Of a stretch of DNA of 64,000 bases, positions 34,782-42,786 are shown one piece after another. The translations under genes and the position numbers were made by a program. The stretch's first letter is position 1; each line of letters opens with the position of its first letter. Source of the stretch: an uncultured Bacteroidota bacterium (lineage in GTDB: Bacteria > Bacteroidota > Bacteroidia > Bacteroidales > VadinHA17); NCBI GenBank assembly GCA_903824785.1, contig CAIJYD010000002.1, forward strand, positions 1-64,000, read 5' to 3'. Under the pieces are notes generated by a model. That model made no database searches and was not told the DNA's origin. It saw nothing but the letters and a program-made list of their open reading frames with translations.

Positions 34782-36341
34782 TCAGAAAGGGAATTCAACA
34801 GGTGTTTTTATTTCAGATTCTACATTAACCGGTTTTTTAGCAGCCACATGTACCGCATTCCCATCCACAAATATTGCTTTATAAGGAACTGTAGGACATG
34901 AATACTCGCAATGGCCGCAGCCGATACAGATATCCTGTGTAACTTCCGGAATCACGAGGTTCCCTTCATAAGGAATCATGTGAACTGCTTTTGTAGGACA
35001 ACTTTCAGAACAGGCACCACAGGCTGTTTTTTCAGTTTTTACAATACAGTTATCTTTTATAAAAATAGCCTTTCCGAGCTGGGTAAGCTTTTTAGCCTCA
35101 AGCACCAGCGGGTGTAATGCATAAGTTGGACAAATCTCGGTACAGATAGTACAGTTATAGGTGCAGAAACTTTTATGATAATCCATAACCGGTTGCATCA
35201 TACCTGAAATTCCATATTGTTTGAATGCCGGTTTCAGAACACCGTTTGGGCAGGCACTTATGCAGAGGGAGCAGGCAGTACAGTTTTTATTAAACTCTTC
35301 GATCCCTGTTCCTCCCGGAGGGCATACCGGTAAAGTCCTGTTTTCTTTCACTGTTGAGTCCTTCTTGGGCTTAGGGGCGATCTTCTCCTGACCGTTTGTT
35401 ACATTGGAGATCCCCAGCAGTGCCAGCATCGATCCTGCAATTACTTTTCTCTTATTCTCATCCGTTTTATGAACACTCTTTTTCAGTCGGACAATGCCAT
35501 AAGAGAGTGCTTTCTGCTGACATACATTCAAACAATTAAAACACTCCACACATCTGGTAACATCCACATCGTGCTTAAGAAAGTCGATGCAGGATGATTT
35601 GCAACCAAGAGAGCATCTCCCGCATCTTGTACAGGCAGTTTCATCAAACCTTATTCTAAGAATTGAAATTTTGGAAAGTAGTCCGAGGAGTGTCCCGAGA
35701 GGGCATACCATATTGCAATAGAGCCTGCCTTTTGTTAATGAAAGTGTTCCTACAAGAAGGAAAAATGCAACAGGAATAGCATATGCAATTAATGAGAAAC
35801 CAACAACCGGAACATTGCTAAGTGTATAAACATCAAACCGGCCAAGTATTCCGGCTAAAAAATTATTTATTACCAATGCTCCCGGCCTGGCAAAATAGGT
35901 CATAAACCGCCCGAAAATACTATAAGGATCCAGAAGGATAATCATATAAGTACCCCAGGTCATGGTTACAATAAGAGTTATTGCAAGGAGAGAATATCTT
36001 AAAACTGTAAATGGTCTCTTAAAGCCATACCGTCTGAATTTTCTCCTGAGCCTCCCGCCAATACGACTGAAAAGATCCTGTCCGATTCCAAGGGGGCAAA
36101 AGAAAGAACAGTAAGTACGACCGGTAAGTAAGGTAAGAACAAGGACCACAAGAAAACCTGCGGCCGCAAATACTCTGAGATCAATGAATTTGATTGCCGA
36201 AGGAACAAATTGCAGAAACAGAATTATGTTGAAATATTCAGTTGGAATAAGAGATTTGAAATCTACAAAGACCAGGAAAAAACAGATAAAAAAAAGTGTT
36301 GAAAATACTATTCGGATTCTTCTAAGTACAGGTGACCTCAT
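34782..36341 (-). CDS. Membrane polyferredoxin (NapH/CcoG-like)
   Basis: A 519-residue integral membrane iron-sulfur protein. The N-terminal part has about five hydrophobic segments with two CxxxCPLG motifs (SFFCPLG and CNMVCPLG), as in NapH-type quinol-linked proteins. The C-terminal half is packed with Cys motifs for about six clusters: CTRCGRCSLGC, CVECFNCLNVC, CTACSLCISACP, CTYNCTICTEICP, CGACSESCP and CIGCGHCEYSCP. It should move electrons between the membrane and soluble carriers. The DUF362 gene lies six bases upstream on the same strand, so the two very likely work together. Confidence 0.9.
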   Translation of the reverse strand: MRSPVLRRIRIVFSTLFFICFFLVFVDFKSLIPTEYFNIILFLQFVPSAIKFIDLRVFAAAGFLVVLVLTLLTGRTYCSFFCPLGIGQDLFSRIGGRLRRKFRRYGFKRPFTVLRYSLLAITLIVTMTWGTYMIILLDPYSIFGRFMTYFARPGALVINNFLAGILGRFDVYTLSNVPVVGFSLIAYAIPVAFFLLVGTLSLTKGRLYCNMVCPLGTLLGLLSKISILRIRFDETACTRCGRCSLGCKSSCIDFLKHDVDVTRCVECFNCLNVCQQKALSYGIVRLKKSVHKTDENKRKVIAGSMLALLGISNVTNGQEKIAPKPKKDSTVKENRTLPVCPPGGTGIEEFNKNCTACSLCISACPNGVLKPAFKQYGISGMMQPVMDYHKSFCTYNCTICTEICPTYALHPLVLEAKKLTQLGKAIFIKDNCIVKTEKTACGACSESCPTKAVHMIPYEGNLVIPEVTQDICIGCGHCEYSCPTVPYKAIFVDGNAVHVAAKKPVNVESEIKTPVEFPF

Positions 36342-36347
36342 CAGGTA

Positions 36348-37268
36348 TTACATTTTAATTCTTTTAATATTCAGGGAATCCAGATTCATGTTTCCAAGGC
36401 CCATTTTATGAGCTATCGGAATATATTCGATCTTTTCCACGGCAACGCCAAGCATTTTTGCTCCTGCAGCATCTCCGGCAACCCAGTCGGTTGTGAGTAT
36501 CTGTGACTTCATTAAAACTACATCCTCTTTTGAAACTCCCTGAGGGCCATGTTTTACCATAACATTGTAACAATCAATGACATTAAGTGCGGGCTTCCTT
36601 TCATACAAAGCAAAATCAGCGATGCACTGGTTAAGATTATTAGAATGCCAGTAGCCTCTGTTCCAGACCAGCCCCATAGTATTTTTAAGACAGCAGGTCA
36701 TTCGCGTTGATTCATGATTTTTAAGCACCGGGACATTTATAAATACATCTGTCTCAAGAAGAAGCTGATGAACTTTGGCACTCTGGAGCCTTACTCCTCC
36801 CGGGATCTCTATCTGCTGATAATAACTTTCAGAATTGCCAGGTACTACTTTTGCTCCTGCTGATTTGGCAGCCCTCTCAATTCCTGAGTTTTTATAACAA
36901 TTTACCCAGTTATCAAGACTATGGTCAAAAACATATACCTCTTTTGCACCCGCTTTAAAACAATGTTCAATAATTCTTTTTACAAGAAGGGGATTGGTAT
37001 TTGCAGCCATTTCAGGTATTACATCCCAACCCATATTGGGCTTTATCAGTACTTTTTGTCCTTTTTTTACAAAAGCACCCATGCCACCAAGCTCCTGAAT
37101 TCCGAGGTCGAACATTGCATCAGGGTTACCCCCCATTACAGCAACCAAATCGTATTTGGCCGATAGAGGAGTTGATGCCCAGAGCTTATCATATCCACCA
37201 AGACTCAAGGCTGCTCCCGCTGCTACACCTGCACCAACTGATGTTTTAAAAAAATCTCTTCTTTTCAT
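36348..37268 (-). CDS. Tat-exported DUF362 protein
   Basis: A 306-residue DUF362-family protein with a twin-arginine signal (RRDFF at residues 3-7, then a Gly/Ala-rich hydrophobic stretch). Family blocks include KKGQKVLIKPNMGWD, VINVPVLKNHESTRMTCCLKNTMG and HGPQGVSKEDV. Proteins of this family are often linked to iron-sulfur proteins, but have no settled function. A Tat signal implies folding with a cofactor before export. It is followed after six bases by the polyferredoxin gene, so I infer a periplasmic partner for that membrane redox protein. It is probably the first gene of the six-gene run. Confidence 0.88.
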   Translation of the reverse strand: MKRRDFFKTSVGAGVAAGAALSLGGYDKLWASTPLSAKYDLVAVMGGNPDAMFDLGIQELGGMGAFVKKGQKVLIKPNMGWDVIPEMAANTNPLLVKRIIEHCFKAGAKEVYVFDHSLDNWVNCYKNSGIERAAKSAGAKVVPGNSESYYQQIEIPGGVRLQSAKVHQLLLETDVFINVPVLKNHESTRMTCCLKNTMGLVWNRGYWHSNNLNQCIADFALYERKPALNVIDCYNVMVKHGPQGVSKEDVVLMKSQILTTDWVAGDAAGAKMLGVAVEKIEYIPIAHKMGLGNMNLDSLNIKRIKM

Positions 37269-37745
37269 TTCCTTATAGTGCTTGCTTATTTATTAAATTA
37301 TGCAATAAGTGCGGAAAATTAATATTTTTTTTTAATTATCTGTTGAGTATTGAAAGAACTCCGCCGGCAGTAAGGGTTTAAACCCGGCTATTTAAGTGCG
37401 AAGAGTACCTAAATTATTCCTTTCAAAAGCTTTTCGCAAATACTTTTAGTCAAATAACTTGTCTGTTAAAAGATATGATAATCAACATTATACAATAATA
37501 ATACTACTAATAAAAAGAAATATCCATTTGGTTTATCAGAGTTGTCACGAGCTATAGTCAGAAAATAAAAGCTTTTGAGTGCTTCACAATTTTTAACATT
37601 TTTTATATATGACAGGAAGTGGCAACCTGAGTTAAATAGTATATTAGCAACCGGTAATCAGGTGGTTCGGGTTTCATTAAAACAGCTGAACATTAGTATT
37701 CCTGAATTGTTTTAAATATTAATACAACCTCATTAAACTTAAATT
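37269..37745. other. Long intergenic region between divergent operons
   Basis: About 480 bases separate the divergent DUF362 and larC genes. I see no open frame worth calling. A perfect 12-base palindrome, GGGTTTAAACCC, lies at 37374-37385 and could be an operator. No exact TAnnTTTG element was found close to either start. Both promoters probably lie here; the size leaves room for regulatory sites or a small RNA, but nothing more can be shown. Confidence 0.45.
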
Positions 37746-38918
37746 ATGAAAATTATATATTACGATTGTTTTTCCGGAATTAGTGGAGATATGAATCTGG
37801 GCGCTATGATCGATCTGGGCGTTGATAAAAAATATCTTACTGATGAACTTGATAAGCTTAACCTCAAAGGGTGGGAACTTATTGCGGTAAAGGATCAGCG
37901 GCATGGAATAAGCGGAATAAAAGTTACTGTCAAGCAGACGCGGCATGAGCATGCCCACAGACACCTTTCAGACATTGAAAAGATTGTAAATAATTCAACT
38001 CTCGACAATAAAACGAAGGAATTAAGCATGAAAATCTTCATGAAGATTGCGGTTGCGGAAGCCCTGGTACATGGGATCTCGATCGACCGTGTTCATTTTC
38101 ATGAAGTTGGCGCCATCGATTCAATTATTGATGTTGTAGGCGCTGCCATATGCTATAATAAACTGAATGTTGACGGCGTACATGTGTCAACTGTAGAGCT
38201 CGGAAGCGGGTTTGTAAAATGCGACCATGGGAAACTACCAGTTCCTGCACCTGCAACTGTTGAGATAATTAAAGGTATTCCTGTAAAAAAAGGAGGCGTG
38301 GACTTTGAAGCTATAACCCCGACAGGAGCTGCAATCCTGGCCGCTCTGGGAACTGATTTCAGTCCTGATCTCCGCATTAAAATAGAAAAAACAGCTTACG
38401 GTGTAGGTCAGAAAGATCCTCACGATGTGCCTAACCTGTTAAGAGTATTCCTCGGTGAAACTGTTTCAGATTCAGATTCAGGTCACGATGCGCTTCTGCT
38501 TGAATGTAACATCGATGATATGAATCCAGAGTTTTTCGAATATATATCCGACAGACTTTTCAAGGCAGGCGCATCTGATGTCTTCTATTCAAATATTATG
38601 ATGAAAAAGGGAAGACCCGGGATTATGCTCAGTGTTATCTGCGAAAATGAACTGGCTGATGTTGTAAAAAACATTATTTTTTCTGAGTCCACTTCACTAG
38701 GCATCAGAACATTCCCTTTCAGGAAGGATACTCTGGTGCGAAAATTCGAAACCCTTAAAACTGTTTATGGAGATGTTACCGTTAAAAGGTCATTTCATAA
38801 AGAGAAAGAGGTTTCGTGCAAACCCGAATATGACCAGTGCAGGCAGATAGCAGCAGAAAAAGGAATTCCTGTAAAAGAGGTGTATAATAATATAATGGCA
38901 TCAATCATTAATCACTGA
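37746..38918 (+). CDS. larC: Nickel-pincer cofactor nickel insertase LarC
   Basis: LarC inserts nickel into the pincer cofactor in a CTP-dependent step. The 390 residues start with YYDCFSGISGDMNLGAMIDLG and include the His-rich TRHEHAHRHLSDIEKIV, VHFHEVGAIDSIIDVVGAA, PTGAAILAAL, and the C-terminal half with LLECNIDDMNPEFFEY and MKKGRPGIMLSVIC. In Lactobacillus plantarum the protein is split as larC1/larC2 and joined by ribosomal frameshifting; here it is one continuous frame. It is the first gene of a larC-larE-larB operon. Confidence 0.96.
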   Translation: MKIIYYDCFSGISGDMNLGAMIDLGVDKKYLTDELDKLNLKGWELIAVKDQRHGISGIKVTVKQTRHEHAHRHLSDIEKIVNNSTLDNKTKELSMKIFMKIAVAEALVHGISIDRVHFHEVGAIDSIIDVVGAAICYNKLNVDGVHVSTVELGSGFVKCDHGKLPVPAPATVEIIKGIPVKKGGVDFEAITPTGAAILAALGTDFSPDLRIKIEKTAYGVGQKDPHDVPNLLRVFLGETVSDSDSGHDALLLECNIDDMNPEFFEYISDRLFKAGASDVFYSNIMMKKGRPGIMLSVICENELADVVKNIIFSESTSLGIRTFPFRKDTLVRKFETLKTVYGDVTVKRSFHKEKEVSCKPEYDQCRQIAAEKGIPVKEVYNNIMASIINH

Positions 38919-38956
38919 GATAAACTTAAAAAAGGTATAAAAACAATAACAATCAG

Positions 38957-39760
38957 ATGACAGATACTAAATCGGCAAAATTAAATTCCATTCTCAAAGA
39001 ATTAGATTCATTTGTTGTTGCATTTTCAGGAGGCGTTGACAGCTCTTTCCTCTTATACCGTGCTCATAATGTAAGAAAATCAAATATAATAGCTGTCACT
39101 ATAAGGACGCCATATATTCCTGCCCGCGAAATAAATGAAGCAATTGAGTTTACCAAAACCTATGGAATAACCCATAAAATTCTGGATATCGAGTTCCCGG
39201 AGCTGATACGGACTAACCCCATTGAAAGATGCTATCTCTGTAAAAAAACTCTTTTCCGCGAATTACTGAACTTTGCAAAGGAAAATAATTACAGATATAT
39301 TATCGACGGAACAAACCATGATGACACCAGGGATTTCAGGCCGGGGATGAAAGCTTTGAAGGAAATGGGAATAAGAAGCCCGCTTTTGGAGGCTGGCCTT
39401 ACAAAAAAAGATATAAGGGAATTGTCTAGGAGTGATGATCTGGCTATATGGGATAAACCGGCAATGGCTTGCCTACTGACAAGAATTCCCTACGATACAG
39501 AGATATTGGCAGGTACTCTCAGAATGGTGGAACAGGCTGAAAACATGCTGTTTGAAAATGGCTATCCGGGTACAAGAGTAAGAGTACACGGAGATGTTGC
39601 AAGAATTGAGTGCCTTCCTGGCTATATTGAGAAGATTATTCATGATCCCGACAAAGAACATATCATAACCAATCTGAAAAAAATAGGATTCAGATACGTA
39701 TCTTTGGACCTTGAAGGTTACAGAACAGGTAGTTCAAACCCTGAAATGAAAGAATTATGA
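38957..39760 (+). CDS. larE: Sacrificial sulfur transferase LarE
   Basis: LarE gives sulfur to the pyridinium precursor of the nickel-pincer cofactor. The 267 residues have the PP-loop FSGGVDSSFLLYR, the ERCYLCKKTLF block, and WDKPAMACLLTRIPYDTEI. The Cys at residue 172 in that last block matches the sacrificial Cys of Lactobacillus LarE, so this is probably the single-Cys, self-consuming type rather than the cluster type. Its end overlaps larB by four bases (ATGA). Confidence 0.95.
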   Translation: MTDTKSAKLNSILKELDSFVVAFSGGVDSSFLLYRAHNVRKSNIIAVTIRTPYIPAREINEAIEFTKTYGITHKILDIEFPELIRTNPIERCYLCKKTLFRELLNFAKENNYRYIIDGTNHDDTRDFRPGMKALKEMGIRSPLLEAGLTKKDIRELSRSDDLAIWDKPAMACLLTRIPYDTEILAGTLRMVEQAENMLFENGYPGTRVRVHGDVARIECLPGYIEKIIHDPDKEHIITNLKKIGFRYVSLDLEGYRTGSSNPEMKEL

Positions 39761-40506
39761 ATGTAAAGGAAGTTGAAAAACTGCTTATCGAAGTCAGGTC
39801 CGGAGAAACAACCATAGAAAAAGCTCTGGAAGTACTTAAGAATTTCCCATATACCGATCTGGGATTTGCAAGAATCGACCATCACCGTGAAATGCGTACA
39901 GGTTATCCTGAAATAATTTACTGTGCAGGTAAAACTGTCGATCAGGTAAAAGAGATATTCAGGGTAATGTCGGAAAGAGAAAATAATGTCATTGGAACAA
40001 GAGCCAGCCTGGAAATGTATGAAGCAGTGAGAAGTATTATACCGGATGCTGTCCATTACTCAATGGCTAGAATTATCTCAGTCCAGAAGAAAAAACCTGT
40101 TCCGGTCAAGAGCAGAATCGCGATAATAACTGCAGGAACATCAGACATGCCTGTTGCAGAGGAAGCAGCTATCACAGCTGAACTCCTCGGCAATGATGTA
40201 CTGAGAATTTATGATGCAGGTGTAGCCGGAATACACAGGCTGGTTGACAAGTTACCAGATATAAGGAGCTGCAGAGTAGTTGTTGTTATTGCAGGAATGG
40301 AAGGAGCCCTCGCCAGTGTGGTTGGCGGACTTGTAGATAAGCCGGTAATTGCGGTCCCTACCAGCGTCGGATATGGAGCTAATTTCGGAGGCATCTCCGC
40401 CCTGCTTGCAATGCTAACCAGTTGTTCAACAGGAGTTACTGTTGTTAACATTGATAATGGATTCGGAGCCGGATTCTCAGCGAGCATGATTAACAGGATG
40501 GAGTGA
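39757..40506 (+). CDS. larB: Nickel-pincer cofactor carboxylase/hydrolase LarB
   Basis: LarB carboxylates and hydrolyses nicotinic acid adenine dinucleotide, the first step to the pincer cofactor. The 249 residues show the AIR-carboxylase-like C-terminal half: IAIITAGTSDMPVAEEAA, DAGVAGIHRL, VVVIAGMEGALASVVGGLV and AVPTSVGYGANFGGISALLAMLTSC. The N-terminal half has FARIDHHREMRTGYPEIIYC. With larC and larE it completes the known cofactor pathway. Confidence 0.96.
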   Translation: MNVKEVEKLLIEVRSGETTIEKALEVLKNFPYTDLGFARIDHHREMRTGYPEIIYCAGKTVDQVKEIFRVMSERENNVIGTRASLEMYEAVRSIIPDAVHYSMARIISVQKKKPVPVKSRIAIITAGTSDMPVAEEAAITAELLGNDVLRIYDAGVAGIHRLVDKLPDIRSCRVVVVIAGMEGALASVVGGLVDKPVIAVPTSVGYGANFGGISALLAMLTSCSTGVTVVNIDNGFGAGFSASMINRME

Positions 40507-40517
40507 TTCTCTTCAAA

Positions 40518-41123
40518 ATGAGGGAGAAAATACTGATTTCCACAGCCTATTTACCGACTGTTGAATACTTTTCATTAATTGCAAAAGCCGGTGAAGTAAT
40601 CGTAGAGAGAGAGGAGAATTATCTGAAACAAACCTATAGGAACAGATGCTATATCCTTTCAGCCCACGGACCCCAGCTTCTGTCAGTCCCGGTTTACCTT
40701 GGCAGCTTACACAAAACTCCGGTAAAAGATATCCGCATCGATTATTCTAAAAGATGGCAGCAGGTGCATCTGAGGGCAATTACCGCTTCTTATAAATCAT
40801 CGCCCTATTTTGATTATTACTTCGAAGATATTGAAAGAGTTATCTCACAAGACTCTAAATTCCTGTTAGAGCTGAATATGAAACTGACTGAATCTGTTCT
40901 TGAAATACTTAAGATAAATAAACCTGTTTCATATACCACTGTTTTTGAGCCTGTTGAAGATTCAGAAAATGATTTCAGATATAAAATTAAGCCTAAGGCA
41001 GAATCTTGTTTTACTGAAAAGGAGTATATTCAGGTATTTAATAATGGTACCGGATTTGTTCCACGCCTGAGCATTCTCGACCTTATTTTTAATATCGGAC
41101 CAGATGCTGTAAGTTTTCTTTAA
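40518..41123 (+). CDS. WbqC-family protein
   Basis: About 201 residues from the ATG chosen here; a GTG at 40503 that overlaps the larB stop is also in frame. The start KILISTAYLPTVEYFSLIAKAGEVIVE, the YRNRCYILSAHGPQLLSVPV block and DIRIDYSKRWQQVHLRAITASYKSSPYFDYY identify the WbqC family, whose members are found in O-antigen clusters and may act on amino sugars; its biochemistry is poorly known. It directly follows larB, so it may be co-transcribed with the lar genes, although no link in function is evident. Confidence 0.85.
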   Translation: MREKILISTAYLPTVEYFSLIAKAGEVIVEREENYLKQTYRNRCYILSAHGPQLLSVPVYLGSLHKTPVKDIRIDYSKRWQQVHLRAITASYKSSPYFDYYFEDIERVISQDSKFLLELNMKLTESVLEILKINKPVSYTTVFEPVEDSENDFRYKIKPKAESCFTEKEYIQVFNNGTGFVPRLSILDLIFNIGPDAVSFL

Positions 41124-41216
41124 AAGTTATTTCGCTTAAAAAACTCCGAAAGTTGCCAAAACAGATAACAACGAAATCAGACAACCGTTTTCTCCAAAGG
41201 CACTAAAGTCCTAATA

Positions 41217-42704
41217 TCAGAACTTATACCCAACAGTTATTGTGAACATATTTCTCACAGTATTTAAGCTTGCTATTGCCGGATCAAAACTGGTATCAAG
41301 AGCATACAATACATATTTCTGTGTGCTCCTGTAACTTGTGAATGCGAAGTCTATTGAAACATTTTGTTCCCTGTATCCTGCTCCCAAAGAGAATGAGCTG
41401 AAATCAAGATTTTCATTATCCTCTCCCGGTTTGAATGCTTTACCATAATAACCATAACCGGTACGGAGATACAGCTTATCTATTCTGAATTCACCTCCAA
41501 GCCTTATGTTGCTTGCAGATTTCAGGCTGTTCTTGATATTAAGATTCTTCTCACTGTAATCGAAGTTATCCCCTGTCTCTGAAAACCGTGCAATACTATA
41601 ATCAACAAACTCATAATCGGCACTTAACAGAGCGAATTTCTTAACCTGAAATGCGACACCCGTCAATACTCTGAATGGAGTTGTAAGAGCATAGTTATAT
41701 CTTGCTGGATCATTTGAAAATTCATATTTACCACCATCAGTAAAGTTTGAAGTAAGGTTCTCATAGAAATATTCATTTATTCTGTAAAAGGTCGGTGAAT
41801 GAAATGCCAGACCTATCCGCAGTGTTTCGATTGGCTTAATAATTGCACCAATCTTAAGAGAATAACCTGTACCAGTATTTTCAAAATGGTCGGTGTAGGT
41901 AAAGTTCTCAAATTTTGAAGGAAGGTTGGCTGAAGTTGACTCGAGGTGTTCGTAGTTGCTGGTATATTTCAGTTTGCTTATTCCCAGTGTTGCTCCGAAA
42001 TAGATTTTATTCGAATAATTTCCTCCAATAGAGAGAGCATGTTCACCTGTGTAGCCCTCGTTTGAAACGAGTCTTCTTACGGTCTGACCATATTGAGAAG
42101 GCGGGTTATCGCCGTAATTTGAGAAGACAGTTCCATAACTAAGTCTTGAACCCGGAAGCGAATCAATAACATAGGCATCATAAGCCATCCTGGCGTCGGG
42201 CACATTATCCCCGAGCTCATTATTATACCAGCCATTGCTTATTCCTGCCCAGTAGTCTGCCATAGAACTGGTGTTGCTAACACCCTGAATTCTCATACTC
42301 TGACTAAGATTATTGGTTTTATTAAATGAATAACCTATATTGAGTGTTATGAGGCCGGTTTCATTGCTGTTGGAGATAATGTTGCTTACAATACCTACCT
42401 GTCCAAGATTAAAATTGTACAGATAATCGGAAGTAATTCCATTAAAACCTGCCGAGGTATTGATATGGAACAGCTGTGGAGATATGGAGAGTTCTGAAGA
42501 TCTGAAAACGCCCAGACCTGCCGGGTTCTGACTTAATGATGAAAGATCTGCCCCAAGAGCTGTAAAGGCACCACCCATCGACATGAACCTTGCAGTGCCA
42601 CCATAGAATACCTGTGAGTATCTTAATGCATCATCAACATTCTGGGAAAAAACCCCGGAAAGAAGAATGAATGCTGCCAGTATTATTAAACTTATCCGTT
42701 TCAT
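41217..42704 (-). CDS. FadL/OmpP1-like outer-membrane protein
   Basis: A 495-residue protein with a signal peptide (cut after GVFSQ) and the FadL-family N-terminus: GGTARFMSMGGAFTALGADLSSLSQNPAGLG, where the NPA box is diagnostic. The rest is beta-barrel-like and ends in a strand with a terminal Phe (TITVGYKF), as outer-membrane barrels do. FadL-type barrels import hydrophobic compounds; in Bacteroidota related barrels also serve the type IX system (PorV). It lies about 80 bases downstream of the Ser-rich surface protein gene on the same strand, so a shared transcript is possible. Confidence 0.9.
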   Translation of the reverse strand: MKRISLIILAAFILLSGVFSQNVDDALRYSQVFYGGTARFMSMGGAFTALGADLSSLSQNPAGLGVFRSSELSISPQLFHINTSAGFNGITSDYLYNFNLGQVGIVSNIISNSNETGLITLNIGYSFNKTNNLSQSMRIQGVSNTSSMADYWAGISNGWYNNELGDNVPDARMAYDAYVIDSLPGSRLSYGTVFSNYGDNPPSQYGQTVRRLVSNEGYTGEHALSIGGNYSNKIYFGATLGISKLKYTSNYEHLESTSANLPSKFENFTYTDHFENTGTGYSLKIGAIIKPIETLRIGLAFHSPTFYRINEYFYENLTSNFTDGGKYEFSNDPARYNYALTTPFRVLTGVAFQVKKFALLSADYEFVDYSIARFSETGDNFDYSEKNLNIKNSLKSASNIRLGGEFRIDKLYLRTGYGYYGKAFKPGEDNENLDFSSFSLGAGYREQNVSIDFAFTSYRSTQKYVLYALDTSFDPAIASLNTVRNMFTITVGYKF

Positions 42705-42786
42705 ATTTTTTTATTTTTTCAGTAAAACTATCCCTGCACTCTTTAAATGGAATGAACTATTTTGAGAAAAATGAGTGTTATTAAAC

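Noticed and set aside
31240-37268. A prophage, plasmid or insertion element around the accessory genes
   Set aside because: No integrase, transposase, inverted repeats or tRNA-adjacent direct repeats were seen.
37746-38918. A programmed frameshift in larC as in Lactobacillus
   Set aside because: The reading frame is continuous from start to stop, so no frameshift is needed.
38957-39760. LarE as an NAD or GMP synthetase-type PP-loop enzyme
   Set aside because: The CLLTRIPY block and the larC-larE-larB context identify LarE.
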